Below, in pieces: positions 1 to 9,869 of a stretch of 64,000 nucleotides of DNA. How positions within the stretch are numbered: position 1 is the stretch's first letter; the number at the start of each line of letters is the position of its first letter. The stretch is from contig NC_018017.1 of NCBI RefSeq assembly GCF_000243155.2, positions 3,224,001 to 3,288,000 of the forward strand, given 5' to 3'. This DNA comes from Desulfitobacterium dehalogenans ATCC 51507. GTDB taxonomy: Bacteria > Bacillota > Desulfitobacteriia > Desulfitobacteriales > Desulfitobacteriaceae. The position numbers and the translations under genes are program-made. The notes below the pieces were generated by a model. The model ran no database searches and had not been told where the DNA came from. It saw only the letters and a program-made list of their open reading frames with translations.

Positions 1-566
1 TGCATCTGGGTGGAGCCGGTGAGTCCATAGATAAGGCTGATACCATAGAGAAGCACTGCCGAGGAAGCGGCTCCAAGAACTAAATACTTAATACCGGCTT
101 CTGAGGATTTTGGATCATTAGGATGGTAGGCTACGAGAATATAGAAGGTTATGGTCATCATCTCTAAGCCTACATACATGGTGATAAGATCCCCTGCTCC
201 AGCCATGAGCATCATGCCCAAAGTAGCTATGAGCAATAAGGGATAGAACTCTCCACGATGAGCCTGGAATTTAGCCACATAGTCTTTCGTTGAGAGCACC
301 ACAAGGAATGCCGCAATGACGAAAAGAATCTTAAAAAAGCTTGCAAACTGGTCATGCATATACATTCCTTGCAGGAACGCCGCATTTCCACCATAGAAGA
401 AATCATAGACGGCATAAGCAAGGGTTCCCAAGAGGGCGAATAAGGTAAGAGGGAACATTCCCTGTCTTGACCCGCGGGGAAGGATTAATCCTACTGCGAA
501 TAAGCCAAGGCCAAGGACTGCCATAATGATTTCCGTTGAGAGTAAAGATAATTCGAAACTCACCAT
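1..566 (-). CDS. nuoN: NADH-quinone oxidoreductase subunit N (partial, C-terminus outside window)
   Basis: Antiporter-like membrane subunit of respiratory complex I, which pumps protons during quinone reduction. Only the N-terminal 188 or so residues are present because the gene runs off the left edge. The visible part begins MVSFELSLLSTEIIM and is made of successive hydrophobic helices, with the conserved stretch GDLITMYVGLEMM carrying the key membrane glutamate. The ATG shares its first base with the nuoM TAA stop (TAATG), so translation is probably coupled. It is the last gene of the nuo operon, as usual. Identification is by family pattern and operon position. Confidence 0.93.
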   Translation of the reverse strand, partial: MVSFELSLLSTEIIMAVLGLGLFAVGLILPRGSRQGMFPLTLFALLGTLAYAVYDFFYGGNAAFLQGMYMHDQFASFFKILFVIAAFLVVLSTKDYVAKFQAHRGEFYPLLLIATLGMMLMAGAGDLITMYVGLEMMTITFYILVAYHPNDPKSSEAGIKYLVLGAASSAVLLYGISLIYGLTGSTQM

Positions 567-2125
567 TAGAACAACCCCCCCATCTTCGCCTGAGTCACAG
601 CTTCAAGCACCTTGGCTAACCCTGAGGATTGGACCCCGGTGTCAATCAATTGCAGTACGGTGTTCGGGAACACACCAGTGATGATGATGACAAAGACCAG
701 AACAACCAAAGGAACAAGCTCAGGACCGCGCAGGTCTTTCAGATGATCCCATTCCTTACGGCGAGGTCCGAAGAGGACATTGGCAATAAGTCGGAGGGAA
801 TAAACCGCTGTGAAGATAATCCCGGCGATACCAACTATCGCATGGACCGGCAATACCTTAACCGTTCCAATGAAGATCGTAAATTCACCGATAAAGTTCA
901 CTGTGCCGGGCAATCCCAGGCCAGCCATACCTGCCAGTAAGAAACCTACGGCCAGGCGTGGCATCTGATGGGCAAGCCCGCCCAGTTCCGCAATATTGCG
1001 GGTATGGGTCTTCTCATAGATAAATCCGATCATGGAGAAGAAGAGGGCTGACATCACGCCGTGCGCAAACATCATGGCCACTGCGCCATTGATACTGGTT
1101 ATATTAAGTGCCGCCACGGCAATCAGAACATAACCCATATGGCTTACGGAAGAATATCCGACCACATATTTGAGGTCTTTCTGTGCTAAAGCGATGAAGG
1201 CTGCATAGAGAACGTTAATCACCGCTAAGACGGCAATCACCGGCGCCCAGAATTTTGCACCCAAGGGGAACACCATAAGTCCCAGGCGAATTAAACCGTA
1301 ACCCCCGATCTTCTTCAAGACTCCGGCGTGAATCATACTGACCGCTGTAGGAGCGCCGGCATAACCGTCAGGAGACCATGAATGGAAGGGGAACATAGAA
1401 ATCAGCGAACCAAAGCCTAACGTTAAAAGACCGAAGCAAATGATCTGGAAGGTCTGGTCATACTGAAGCTTTGCCAGCTCATCGAACATAAAGGTCGGCC
1501 CCTGGCCCAGGGCGGCCAGCTGGTTGGTAGCATTGACCCAAAGGGAAACCATAGCCACCAGCAATAAAGCGGATCCGATCAACAGGTAGATGGTCAGCTT
1601 CATCCCTGCATACTCTTTGGTCACCCGTTTTGTACTTCCCCAGATGATAACCATGATATAAATGGGAATAACCACGATTTCATAGAAAAGGAAGAAGATA
1701 AACAGGTCGCGGGCAATGAAGGTTCCCATAACCCCGGCAATCAGGATCAGGAGAAGAACGAAGAACTCTTTGACACGATTGTCGATGTTCCAAGAGGAAT
1801 ACACGGCAGTAAAGCCGATGAGGTTCGTGAGTAAGAGCATAGGAATACTAATGCCGTCCACCCCGAAAGCCAGATTAACACCGATATCCGGAATCAGCGG
1901 AATCGTGAGATTAAACTGCATGCCTGCTAAGGAGCGGTCATAGGCAAAGAATACATAGAGAGAAAGTAACAATGAAGTGAGGGTACCCAGAGCTGCCACC
2001 AGTTTAATCGTCTTTCCTTCCTCTTTGGGCAGGAACACAATAAGCAGTGCTGCCAGAATGGGTGCTAACAGTGCGAATGGCAGAATAAAGGAGCCCACTT
2101 CAGGCTGAAGTGCCAAAGTCGACAT
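566..2125 (-). CDS. nuoM: NADH-quinone oxidoreductase subunit M
   Basis: Antiporter-like proton-pumping subunit of complex I in the cytoplasmic membrane, 519 residues, close to the usual size of about 500. It shows 13-14 hydrophobic helices and the signature FLFYEIVVIPIY, whose glutamate is the conserved TM5 residue of the Mrp-like family, followed by the lysine-containing helices around FPFHSWSPDGYAGAPTAVS. Start and stop overlap both neighbours by a base or so (TAATG at both ends), which argues for tight translational coupling with nuoL upstream and nuoN downstream. Confidence 0.97.
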   Translation of the reverse strand: MSTLALQPEVGSFILPFALLAPILAALLIVFLPKEEGKTIKLVAALGTLTSLLLSLYVFFAYDRSLAGMQFNLTIPLIPDIGVNLAFGVDGISIPMLLLTNLIGFTAVYSSWNIDNRVKEFFVLLLILIAGVMGTFIARDLFIFFLFYEIVVIPIYIMVIIWGSTKRVTKEYAGMKLTIYLLIGSALLLVAMVSLWVNATNQLAALGQGPTFMFDELAKLQYDQTFQIICFGLLTLGFGSLISMFPFHSWSPDGYAGAPTAVSMIHAGVLKKIGGYGLIRLGLMVFPLGAKFWAPVIAVLAVINVLYAAFIALAQKDLKYVVGYSSVSHMGYVLIAVAALNITSINGAVAMMFAHGVMSALFFSMIGFIYEKTHTRNIAELGGLAHQMPRLAVGFLLAGMAGLGLPGTVNFIGEFTIFIGTVKVLPVHAIVGIAGIIFTAVYSLRLIANVLFGPRRKEWDHLKDLRGPELVPLVVLVFVIIITGVFPNTVLQLIDTGVQSSGLAKVLEAVTQAKMGGLF

Positions 2126-4083
2126 TACTTAACACCTCCTAGCATAGCTGCGGGATTAAGCGCCGAAAGCTGTCCCTCTCCCAAGGCGAAGACAAGATAG
2201 ATTACGACTATAGCAAAGAAGAATACCAAAGCATAGGTTTGCAGCTGACCAGTGGTGGTCCGGCGTAAGACGCGGCCCGAACCCCGGGTAACCGCTGCCA
2301 ACCCGTTAACAATACCATCGATAATATAGAGGTCAAACCAATAAAGTACTTTGGCTACAACGCCATCCATAACCTTATGAATGAACCAGAGATAGATTTC
2401 GTCGATATAGTACTTGTTTTTAAGAAGCTTATAGACACCAGGGAAACGGGCAACCACATTTTCAGCTTTAATAGCCCGGGTCACATAAGTGATGTAGGCC
2501 AAACCGATCCCCAATACTCCTGCGATAATGGAAACAGAGGCAACAAGCCAATCCATAGCATGAGGGTGGAACGCGCCGTAACGAACGAAGAAACCAAAAC
2601 TATGCTCAGGCAAGGCAACCCATCCGCCGACCACGCTGAAGAAGGCCAGGATGATCAAAGGCAAGGTCATCACCCAAGGAGATTCGTGAGGATGATTTTC
2701 CGGCTTCTCTTTACCCATGAAGGCCACAAAGAAGAGACGGCTCATATAGAAGGCGGTCAGGAAGGCGGTAAACAAGCCTACTGCAAAGATGATAGGATGA
2801 CCATTATGCAATGCGGCGGCAAGAATTTCATCTTTGGAGAAGAATCCGGCAAAAGGCGGAATACCGGCGATAGCCAAGACCCCAATGAAGAAGGTCGTGC
2901 CTGTAATCGGCATCTTCTTCCAAAGTCCACCCATATCCCAGATGTTTTGCTTTTCATGCAGGGCATGAATGACAGAACCTGCTCCTAAGAACATTAAGGC
3001 CTTAAAGAAGGCATGGGTCATCAGGTGGAACATGGAGGCGGTTAAGGAGCCGACACCAAGGGCGAACATCATATACCCCAATTGGCTTAAAGTTGAATAA
3101 GCCAAGATCCGTTTGATATCGTCCTGCGCAATGGCAATGGTGGCCGCAAAAATTGCCGTAAAGGCACCCATTCCTGCCACCAGCTGCAGAGCAAAAGGAG
3201 ACGCGTTATCAAAGAGGAAGAACATCCGTGCGACCAAATAGACCCCGGCTACAACCATGGTTGCAGCGTGGATCAAGGCGCTGACGGGTGTAGGACCTTC
3301 CATGGCATCAGGCAGCCAGACGTGTAAGGGGAACTGACCGGATTTCCCAACAGGCCCGATGAAGACCAAAATTGCCATGATGGTAAGATAACTTACTCCG
3401 CCGATCAGGGCAAAATCCTGGAAGTTGGTCGCCATTTGAACGGATAAGGAACCAGGACCATAAAAATCCAAGGTACCGAATTGGTTATAGAGGAAGAGAA
3501 TTCCCAAGAGCAAGCCAAAGTCCCCTACACGGGTGGTAATGAAGGCCTTCTTGGCCGCTTCCCGGGCGGACACCTTAAAGAACCAGAATCCGATGAGCAG
3601 ATAAGAGCATAGTCCTACGAGCTCCCAGAAGATAAACAATTGCAAAAGGTTTGTTGCTAAAACCATGCCCAGCATGGAAGCTGCGAATAAAGATTGAAAG
3701 GCATAATAACGTGAAAAACCGGGGTCTCCATGCATATATCCGATGGAGTAAATCTGAACCATGGATGCAACCAAGGTCACTACAAATAACATCATCGCAC
3801 TCATAGGATCAATGAGTGTTCCAAAGTCAATATGAAGTCCGCCGATGCTGAGCCAGTTCACAGTGGTCAACACGGGGTTTTCAACGACTTGCGAGCCAGA
3901 CTGAATTACACCAAGACCGATAGCTATGGACAATCCAAACGAAGTAAGAATCGCCAAAATAGAAATGGTGGAGGACAGTCTTTTGGATCGCTTTGTGACT
4001 AAGGCGATGAGTAGAAACGACAGGAAGGGCAAAAAGGGAATCAACCATGCCCATTGAAAAAGATCATTCATTTCCTTGAACAC
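2125..4083 (-). CDS. nuoL: NADH-quinone oxidoreductase subunit L
   Basis: Largest antiporter-like subunit of complex I, 652 residues (family about 610-660). It carries the conserved FWELVGLCSYLLIGFWF helix and the FPLHVWLPDAMEGPTPVSA motif with the essential lysine and histidine region, and a long C-terminal part consistent with the lateral helix that spans NuoM and NuoN. The start is a GTG preceded by GGAGAGGTAG; an ATG four codons later (position 4071) is a possible alternative. It follows nuoK by about 20 bases and its TAA overlaps the nuoM ATG. Confidence 0.96.
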   Translation of the reverse strand: MFKEMNDLFQWAWLIPFLPFLSFLLIALVTKRSKRLSSTISILAILTSFGLSIAIGLGVIQSGSQVVENPVLTTVNWLSIGGLHIDFGTLIDPMSAMMLFVVTLVASMVQIYSIGYMHGDPGFSRYYAFQSLFAASMLGMVLATNLLQLFIFWELVGLCSYLLIGFWFFKVSAREAAKKAFITTRVGDFGLLLGILFLYNQFGTLDFYGPGSLSVQMATNFQDFALIGGVSYLTIMAILVFIGPVGKSGQFPLHVWLPDAMEGPTPVSALIHAATMVVAGVYLVARMFFLFDNASPFALQLVAGMGAFTAIFAATIAIAQDDIKRILAYSTLSQLGYMMFALGVGSLTASMFHLMTHAFFKALMFLGAGSVIHALHEKQNIWDMGGLWKKMPITGTTFFIGVLAIAGIPPFAGFFSKDEILAAALHNGHPIIFAVGLFTAFLTAFYMSRLFFVAFMGKEKPENHPHESPWVMTLPLIILAFFSVVGGWVALPEHSFGFFVRYGAFHPHAMDWLVASVSIIAGVLGIGLAYITYVTRAIKAENVVARFPGVYKLLKNKYYIDEIYLWFIHKVMDGVVAKVLYWFDLYIIDGIVNGLAAVTRGSGRVLRRTTTGQLQTYALVFFFAIVVIYLVFALGEGQLSALNPAAMLGGVK

Positions 4084-4102
4084 CTACCTCTCCATAGACT
4101 CT

Positions 4103-4435
4103 CTACCACTTCAACCAGTTGAATTCATCCACATTCGTGGTACGGCGATTGCGGTAAATGGCGATAACCAACGCCAATCCCACGGCAATTTCCGCTGCAG
4201 CAACAACGATAACAAAGATTGCGGCCACCTGTCCAATGAGGGGATTTGTCCCGGGACTAGCCCAGGGGGCAAACCGACTAAAAGCAATGAAGTTAATATT
4301 CACTGCGTTAAGCATCAATTCAACGGACATGAGAATGGCAATGATGTTTCGCTTCACGAAAACTCCGTAGAGCCCCAGGCAAAAAAGCATCGCTCCAACC
4401 AAAAGATAGGATCCAAGCCCAACGCTTATACTCAT
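4103..4435 (-). CDS. nuoK: NADH-quinone oxidoreductase subunit K
   Basis: Small three-helix proton-channel subunit of complex I, 110 residues (family about 100). The conserved segment [14 protein letters not shown] contains the membrane glutamate needed for proton transfer, and a second acidic residue lies in the [12 protein letters not shown] helix. The ATG overlaps the nuoJ stop (ATGA), so it is very likely translated by coupling; an AGGAGG lies 12 bases upstream inside the end of nuoJ. Downstream nuoL begins after about 20 bases. Confidence 0.96.
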   Translation of the reverse strand: MSISVGLGSYLLVGAMLFCLGLYGVFVKRNIIAILMSVELMLNAVNINFIAFSRFAPWASPGTNPLIGQVAAIFVIVVAAAEIAVGLALVIAIYRNRRTTNVDEFNWLKW

Positions 4436-4944
4436 TTGCTTTCATGCCCTCCTTTCGCGATAATCACTGCCCCAATCAATGCTACTGTAATAAGGATGGC
4501 AGCTGCTTCAAAAGGTACCATATACCATGTCAAGAGCAGCTTGGAGAGCTCCACTGTAGTCCCTCCCGCAAGTGCAGGCATGGCAAGAATTCGCCAATCA
4601 CTGTTGGTCAGAATAACCAAGGCCAAAACAATAAAGACAAGGGAACCCACCAAAGCCCCTTGGGTCCATTTTTTTGTAACAGGGCTGCTTACAGCCACAT
4701 CGCCCCTTAAGGTCAGCATGACTGCAAAGATAACCATAATCGAAATTGCTCCTGCATAAACTAAAAGTTGAACTGCTGCAAGATACTCAGCATTTAAGAG
4801 AACATACAGGACGGCAACTCCAGCAAAGGAAAGAGCCAAGAAAAAGGCACTGTGTACAATATTTTTCGAGGTGACAACTCCCCATGCTGAAGCCACGGCG
4901 ATTATGGCGAAAATGAAAAATACAATCGTCGCCATAGTACTCAT
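4432..4944 (-). CDS. nuoJ: NADH-quinone oxidoreductase subunit J
   Basis: Five-helix membrane subunit of complex I, 170 residues, about the family length. It shows the characteristic [19 protein letters not shown] helix followed by the [21 protein letters not shown] region, which forms the pi-bulge helix near the proton path. A strong site GGAAGGAGGGCAACGA precedes the ATG, and that ATG overlaps the nuoI stop (ATGA). The stop in turn overlaps nuoK. Identification rests on hydrophobic pattern, conserved motif and operon order. Confidence 0.95.
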   Translation of the reverse strand: MSTMATIVFFIFAIIAVASAWGVVTSKNIVHSAFFLALSFAGVAVLYVLLNAEYLAAVQLLVYAGAISIMVIFAVMLTLRGDVAVSSPVTKKWTQGALVGSLVFIVLALVILTNSDWRILAMPALAGGTTVELSKLLLTWYMVPFEAAAILITVALIGAVIIAKGGHESK

Positions 4945-5348
4945 TCGTTGCCCTCCTTCCGATTACGCTTCGAACGCTCAATCATGTCCCAATATAAATC
5001 CTCGGGATAGAAGACGGAGTTCTCAAACTCTTGGGTCACTGTCAGTGCATCCGTCGGACATGCTTCCGTGCATAGGCCGCAGAACAAACAACGTCCCACA
5101 TCCATGTGATAGGATTTAAGAACTTTTTTATTGTTTTCATCCTTTTCACTGGTTAAAGTAATGACCTTGTTCGGACAGGCCAAAGCACACAATGTGCAGG
5201 AAATGCATTTTTCCGGTTCCAGTCCCATCGAGCTGCGAACGGCCTTGGGAAGATCCGGCATGACCTCAGGATAGAACTCTGTGACGTTTGGTCCGAGCAT
5301 CTTCTTGAGTACGATGCCCATTCCCGTTAATAATCCTTTACCTAACAC
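4941..5348 (-). CDS. nuoI: NADH-quinone oxidoreductase subunit I (two 4Fe-4S clusters)
   Basis: Iron-sulfur subunit of the peripheral arm of complex I, carrying clusters N6a and N6b. Two complete ferredoxin motifs are visible, CISCTLCALACP and CLFCGLCTEACP, spaced as in the family. The longer reading frame opens with TTG at 5363, but GGAGGGTG lies inside that extension and is ideally placed (6 bases) before a GTG at 5348, so the 135-residue form is preferred. It begins just after the nuoH stop and its TGA overlaps the nuoJ ATG. Confidence 0.95.
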   Translation of the reverse strand: MLGKGLLTGMGIVLKKMLGPNVTEFYPEVMPDLPKAVRSSMGLEPEKCISCTLCALACPNKVITLTSEKDENNKKVLKSYHMDVGRCLFCGLCTEACPTDALTVTQEFENSVFYPEDLYWDMIERSKRNRKEGNE

Positions 5349-5352
5349 TCTG

Positions 5353-6408
5353 TCACCCTCCAATCACGAGTTGATAGATGTAAATCCCCAAACCCGTCAA
5401 CAAGATGTTGAGAAGCGCGAGCGGTAACAAGACCTTCCAGGCCAAATGCATTAAGTGGTCAATCCGAATCCGCGGGAACGTCCAACGAACCCACATGGAG
5501 ACAAAGATCAAGAGACCTACTTTTAACCAGAACCAAGCCCAGCCCGGTAAAACTGCCGGCCCTTGCCAGCCACCAAGGAATACGGTGGTTGCTAATGCGC
5601 ACATAGCTACAAGATTAGCGTACTCACCAAGGTAGAATAATCCCCAGCGCAATCCTGTGTACTCCGTAAAGGGTCCGGCGATGATTTCCTGGTCAGCTTC
5701 TAAAAGGTCGAATGGCGCCCTGTTGACTTCCGCTTGTCCGCAAATCAAAAAGATTATAAATGCTAAAGGCTGTAAGAAAATAAAGGGCAATGTCGCCTGT
5801 GCTTCCACGATTTTCGTTAAATTAAAGGTCTGAGTCAGCATGACAACCCCAAGAAGTGAGAAGATCAAGGGGATCTCGTAACTGATCATCTGTGCAACAG
5901 CACGCATACCACCCAGCAATGAATACTTATTGTTGGAACTCCATCCTGCCATTAACAGGGCAAGAGTGGATATCGAGGTAATTCCCAGATAGAAAAACAC
6001 ACCCAGTTCCAGATCGATAACGGTCATGGCATAACCAAAGGGAATAATGGTCAAGGTCAAAATGGGAATACCAAATATAAACATAGGAGCAATCTTAAAC
6101 ATAAACCGATCCGCGTTTGCGGGCACAAGATCTTCTTTACCCAGCAACTTCAGAGCATCGGCAATCGTTTGAAACCATCCACGTGGACCTAAGCGGTTTG
6201 GACCGGGACGCTGGGATCCCCAACCAGCAATTTTACGTTCGAGAACAATCAGTAAAAGCGCTGAAATGACGATCACTACGATGATAAGTATCATCCCGAT
6301 TAAGGTCATGGTTAAGTCTGCCCAAATCGAATTCGGATCCGCAAACAAACCACGGATGGCATCCGCAATATTTTGTGGCAACTCATTTAAAGCACGTATA
6401 GCTTCCAT
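5353..6408 (-). CDS. nuoH: NADH-quinone oxidoreductase subunit H
   Basis: Eight-helix membrane subunit of complex I that forms the quinone entry chamber together with NuoB and NuoD, 351 residues. The conserved loop [20 protein letters not shown] and the acidic quinone-site segment [17 protein letters not shown] are both present, as is the late motif [15 protein letters not shown]. The ATG is preceded by AGGGGAGAAGAAG. The gene sits between nuoD and nuoI as in most complex I operons. Confidence 0.97.
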   Translation of the reverse strand: MEAIRALNELPQNIADAIRGLFADPNSIWADLTMTLIGMILIIVVIVISALLLIVLERKIAGWGSQRPGPNRLGPRGWFQTIADALKLLGKEDLVPANADRFMFKIAPMFIFGIPILTLTIIPFGYAMTVIDLELGVFFYLGITSISTLALLMAGWSSNNKYSLLGGMRAVAQMISYEIPLIFSLLGVVMLTQTFNLTKIVEAQATLPFIFLQPLAFIIFLICGQAEVNRAPFDLLEADQEIIAGPFTEYTGLRWGLFYLGEYANLVAMCALATTVFLGGWQGPAVLPGWAWFWLKVGLLIFVSMWVRWTFPRIRIDHLMHLAWKVLLPLALLNILLTGLGIYIYQLVIGG

Positions 6409-6432
6409 CTTCTTCTCCCCTCGTTGAGAGTA

Positions 6433-7545
6433 TTACTTATCCACTTCACCAAGTACTGCATCCAAGGATGCAAAGCTTGCGATAAGATCTTGAATATAGG
6501 TGCCCACACCAATTTCACTTAAACATTGAAGGTTGACGAAGGCGCCGGCCCGAATCTTAACCCGCTCAGGTTTCGGTGTTCCATTACTTACGATATAGAA
6601 ACCGAGTTCACCTTTGGGATTTTCCACGCGATGATAGACTTCACCGACCGGTGGTTTAATAATTTTAGGCACTTTAGCCATAATCGGACCCTCAGGGATA
6701 TCCCTGATTGCTTGGCGAATGATCTTAAGGCTTTCGTTCATCTCCATGAAACGGATCAGATTGCGATCATAGTTATCGCAACCGTAAAGCACCGGAACTT
6801 CAAAATCAAAGCGATCATAAATCCCATAAGGCTCAGCCTTCCGTACATCATATTGGACACCGGAAGCCCGTAAAGCCGGACCCGTGATGCAAAGATTCTC
6901 TGCAGCCTCCTTGGTGAGAATACCTATCTTTTTCATCCGTGCCTGGGCAATTTCATTGCCCATATAAATGTTAAAATACTCCTCAATCTTTTCCGGCATA
7001 TCATCCAGGAAGGATTCCAAAGCAGGCCAGAATTCTGCGGGAGGCTCTGAACTGACTCCGCCAATCCGCATGCAATTCACAGTCAAACGACTGCCTGCTA
7101 TCATTTCAAACAGATCAAGGATTCTCTCCCGATCCCGGAAAGGATATCCCCAAGCCGTCCATCCTGCCATATCCAAGGCGGAACTGGCGATGAATACCTG
7201 GTGGCTGGCGATACGAGCCAACTCGGCTAAAATAATCCTGAGGTATTCCGCTCTCTCCGGAATCTCAAGGCCCATTAATTTTTCAACAGTTTGGACATAG
7301 GCCAGATTATTATGAGGTGAGGCCAGATAATCCAAACGATCGGTATAGGGAATAAATTGCGGATAGGTACGGCTTTCTGCGATCTTCTCCAACCCGCGAT
7401 GCAAATAACCAATCTTAGGTTCAATACCGGTAACAGTTTCCCCCTGTAAACGAACAATCATACGAAATACGCCGTGCATACTCGGATGTTGGGGGCCCAT
7501 GTTTAAAAGGAGTTCTTCTGTTCCTTCATTGTATATATCAGACAT
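6433..7545 (-). CDS. nuoD: NADH-quinone oxidoreductase subunit D (49-kDa)
   Basis: Quinone-binding subunit of the peripheral arm of complex I, related to the large subunit of NiFe hydrogenases but without the nickel cysteines. It is 370 residues long, shorter than the E. coli NuoCD fusion. Visible family marks are [15 protein letters not shown] (quinone-site histidines), [12 protein letters not shown], and the C-terminal [15 protein letters not shown]. The start has GGGGTAGAGCC before ATG. nuoC lies 12 bases upstream, nuoH 24 bases downstream. Confidence 0.97.
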   Translation of the reverse strand: MSDIYNEGTEELLLNMGPQHPSMHGVFRMIVRLQGETVTGIEPKIGYLHRGLEKIAESRTYPQFIPYTDRLDYLASPHNNLAYVQTVEKLMGLEIPERAEYLRIILAELARIASHQVFIASSALDMAGWTAWGYPFRDRERILDLFEMIAGSRLTVNCMRIGGVSSEPPAEFWPALESFLDDMPEKIEEYFNIYMGNEIAQARMKKIGILTKEAAENLCITGPALRASGVQYDVRKAEPYGIYDRFDFEVPVLYGCDNYDRNLIRFMEMNESLKIIRQAIRDIPEGPIMAKVPKIIKPPVGEVYHRVENPKGELGFYIVSNGTPKPERVKIRAGAFVNLQCLSEIGVGTYIQDLIASFASLDAVLGEVDK

Positions 7546-7557
7546 GGCTCTACCCCC

Positions 7558-8049
7558 TTAATCATCTTCCCTGCGCACGCGCATAACATTTCGAACTTCC
7601 GCAGGCTCTGTGACATAATCTTTGCGAAGTGGAAACCCTTCGAAGTCATCCCACATATAAATCCGTTTCAGATTGGGATGCCCTTTGAATTGAATGCCAA
7701 ACATATCATAAGCTTCCCGCTCCATGAAATCGGCACCTGCCCAAAGTCGGGTTACTGAATCAATCACTGGATTGTCGCGATCTACAATCGCTTTGACTCT
7801 GAGTTTTTGTGGTCCGCGCAAACTGTTTAATTGATAGACCACTTCGAAGTGGTCTAACTTATCCACTCCCCCAATGTCGTGGAGAAAGTCACAAGGCACT
7901 TCTTCGAAGCTTTTTGCTGCCGTTAAGGTTTCCGTAATATAAGGTGCCTTAACGGTAAGCACTAAAGTATCGAGCATCTCTTCGACGGTTCCGCCGACCC
8001 GGGATGCTAAATCATCCACACGTTTTTTTAATACTTCATTATTTCCCAT
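7558..8049 (-). CDS. nuoC: NADH-quinone oxidoreductase subunit C (30-kDa)
   Basis: Structural subunit of the peripheral arm of complex I, 163 residues. The family signature is clear near the C-terminus: [20 protein letters not shown] followed by [13 protein letters not shown]. It is a separate gene rather than fused to nuoD. The start ATG lies inside the end of nuoB (11-base overlap), and AGGTTATTGAAAC precedes it. The N-terminal third is poorly conserved, as is normal for this subunit. Confidence 0.95.
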   Translation of the reverse strand: MGNNEVLKKRVDDLASRVGGTVEEMLDTLVLTVKAPYITETLTAAKSFEEVPCDFLHDIGGVDKLDHFEVVYQLNSLRGPQKLRVKAIVDRDNPVIDSVTRLWAGADFMEREAYDMFGIQFKGHPNLKRIYMWDDFEGFPLRKDYVTEPAEVRNVMRVRREDD

Positions 8050-8560
8050 GTTTCAATAACCTCACCTTGTCTGGGTGATTCACCTTATGTTGAAGTTGAA
8101 GCAACCCATATACTAAGGACTCCGGCCGTGGAGGGCAGCCAGGAATATAGACATCGACAGGGACTACTTTGTCCACACCTGTCAACATGGAATAGGAATC
8201 CGCAAAAGGACCACCTGCAGCGGCACAGCTGCCCATAGCAATAACCCATTTCGGTTCAGGCATCTGGTCATAAATCATCCGCAGAAGAGGAGCCATTTTG
8301 CGAGTACATGTTCCAGCGACAATCATGACATCGGCATGGCGAGGTGACGCCCGGAAGACCTCATACCCAAAACGAGAGATGTCAACACGCGGACCACCTG
8401 CAGCCATCATTTCGATAGCACAGCAAGCTAAACCGAAGGTTACCGGCCAAAAAGAATGCCCCCGTCCCCAGTTCAGAATTTTATCAACACTGGTGAGCAG
8501 CATGTTTTTTTCCATAAGAGCTTCGGCTTCGCGGAGTTCTTTCTCTTTTGCTACATCCAC
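8039..8560 (-). CDS. nuoB: NADH-quinone oxidoreductase subunit B (cluster N2)
   Basis: Peripheral-arm subunit that ligates the terminal 4Fe-4S cluster N2 next to the quinone site. The tandem cysteines in [11 protein letters not shown], plus [17 protein letters not shown] and PGCPPRPE, supply the ligands. A longer frame reaches 8581, but GGAAGG is placed 9 bases before a GTG at 8560, so the 173-residue form is preferred; this start overlaps the end of nuoA by 10 bases. Family length is about 160-220. Confidence 0.95.
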   Translation of the reverse strand: MDVAKEKELREAEALMEKNMLLTSVDKILNWGRGHSFWPVTFGLACCAIEMMAAGGPRVDISRFGYEVFRASPRHADVMIVAGTCTRKMAPLLRMIYDQMPEPKWVIAMGSCAAAGGPFADSYSMLTGVDKVVPVDVYIPGCPPRPESLVYGLLQLQHKVNHPDKVRLLKHGK

Positions 8561-8907
8561 TCTAATGCACCTTCCTTCCAAGCATACCAGAAACCAACTA
8601 AGAGAATGACAATGAATACGAACATTTCAATAAAAGCGAAGGTTCCAAGTTGTCGGAACGACAACGCCCATGGAAACAGGAATACCGTTTCTACATCAAA
8701 AGCTGTAAAAACAAGAGCATAAAGAAAATAATTGCTTTTGAAACCCAACCAGGTCCTTCCTATGGTCACGTTACCGCCTTCATAGGGTGTTAACTTTTCA
8801 GGAACCGGTTTTTTTGGAGCTAAGAGTTTTGGCATCAACATCATAATTAAGTTGATGGCAATTGCTACCACAAGAGCAATCCCCACAGCAGCAAAGTTAT
8901 CTGACAT
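8551..8907 (-). CDS. nuoA: NADH-quinone oxidoreductase subunit A
   Basis: Three-helix membrane subunit of complex I, 118 residues. The conserved central region [19 protein letters not shown] and the helix with [13 protein letters not shown] (acidic residues lining the quinone pocket) identify it. The start chosen is the ATG at 8907, because a strong AGGGGGGTAGGGAG lies directly before it; the frame could extend 17 codons upstream but that part reads over the ribosome site. It is the first gene of the operon. Confidence 0.95.
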   Translation of the reverse strand: MSDNFAAVGIALVVAIAINLIMMLMPKLLAPKKPVPEKLTPYEGGNVTIGRTWLGFKSNYFLYALVFTAFDVETVFLFPWALSFRQLGTFAFIEMFVFIVILLVGFWYAWKEGALEWM

Positions 8908-8956
8908 CTCCCTACCCCCCTTCATATAAAAAATATATTTCCCATAAGCCAAACTC

Positions 8957-8986
8957 ATTGTGCCATATTTGTTTATGAATAGTCAA
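8957..8986 (-). promoter_or_regulatory. Candidate sigma-A type promoter of the nuo operon
   Basis: On the minus strand TTGACT (8981-8986) and CACAAT (8957-8962) are separated by 18 bases, about 50 bases before the nuoA start. The -35 is good, the -10 is weak. Inferred by eye only. Confidence 0.4.
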
Positions 8987-9030
8987 CATTTATGTATGTC
9001 TAATATCTTGAATGCAAATTATAAGTATTT

Positions 9031-9813
9031 TCAAACGATATCCAGTTGCTGTTGAACCGGCGCAAAGCTCCTTCGATGAATGGGACTCACTCCATAACGG
9101 CGCAGAGCCATAAGATGTTCTCTGGTACCATAGCCTTTGTTTTTGGCAAATCCATACTCAGGATAAACCTTGTCCAGTTCACTCATTAAGTGATCCCTTG
9201 AGACTTTTGCCAAAATGGATGCGGCCGCTATACTGGCACTTAAGGCATCTCCGTCCACGATGCCTTTTTGGGGTATCTTGAAACCTGGTAATTCCAAGGC
9301 ATCAATCAATAAAAAATGGGGACGCACTTTTAAACTTTCCACGGCTCTCTTCATGGCCAATTTGGTGGCCTGAAGTATATTCAATCCATCGATCTCGGCA
9401 GGTTCCGCACTGCCGACAGCATACCCGATAGCTTGCTCTTTTATCTGTTGGAACAGTTTTTCCCGTCTGCTCTCGGTCAACTTTTTGGAATCGTTGAGTC
9501 CGGGCAAATTAAATTTGGCAGGGAGAATGCAGGTAGCTGCCACGACGGGGCCGGCCAGAGGACCTCTCCCCGCTTCATCAATCCCGGCTATATGTAAATA
9601 CCCGCTGCTCCACAACTGTTTCTCTTCCATTAATAACGCTTCGATGCGTTCTTCTTCGACTTGACGAGCTTCCCACTCCTTATAATAACGAGCAATCAGA
9701 TTCTGTATACCTTGACGTGAGTCCTGAGCACAGGCTTTAAGAAGTTCCTCCGAAGGTTCAGTATTGAGAACCTCACTCACTTCACGAATACTCATTCGAG
9801 ATATTGCCTTCAA
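9031..9813 (-). CDS. rnhB: Ribonuclease HII
   Basis: Endonuclease that cuts the RNA strand of RNA-DNA hybrids and removes misincorporated ribonucleotides. The catalytic DEAGRGPLAGPVVAA block lies in the middle, with further family motifs LNDSKKLTESRRE, AASILAKVSRD and DKVYPEYGFAKNKGYGT. The enzyme has an N-terminal helical extension of about 70 residues before the catalytic core, as in Bacillus RNase HII. The start is uncertain: TTG at 9813 has AAAGAGG 9 bases upstream, while a TTG at 9843 and an ATG at 9795 are alternatives. Confidence 0.93.
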   Translation of the reverse strand: MKAISRMSIREVSEVLNTEPSEELLKACAQDSRQGIQNLIARYYKEWEARQVEEERIEALLMEEKQLWSSGYLHIAGIDEAGRGPLAGPVVAATCILPAKFNLPGLNDSKKLTESRREKLFQQIKEQAIGYAVGSAEPAEIDGLNILQATKLAMKRAVESLKVRPHFLLIDALELPGFKIPQKGIVDGDALSASIAAASILAKVSRDHLMSELDKVYPEYGFAKNKGYGTREHLMALRRYGVSPIHRRSFAPVQQQLDIV

Positions 9814-9869
9814 CGTATTTTTCCTCTTTCCTAATCTCTTCAAAAATTTCTTTTGGATAGTATCATCAA

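Noticed and set aside
2377-2988. 203-codon plus-strand frame
   Set aside because: Antisense to nuoL, no ribosome site, no recognisable motif; the nuoL protein is unmistakable.
4076-4759. 227-codon plus-strand frame across nuoK and nuoJ
   Set aside because: Runs antisense through two well-conserved subunits; composition is that of a shadow frame.
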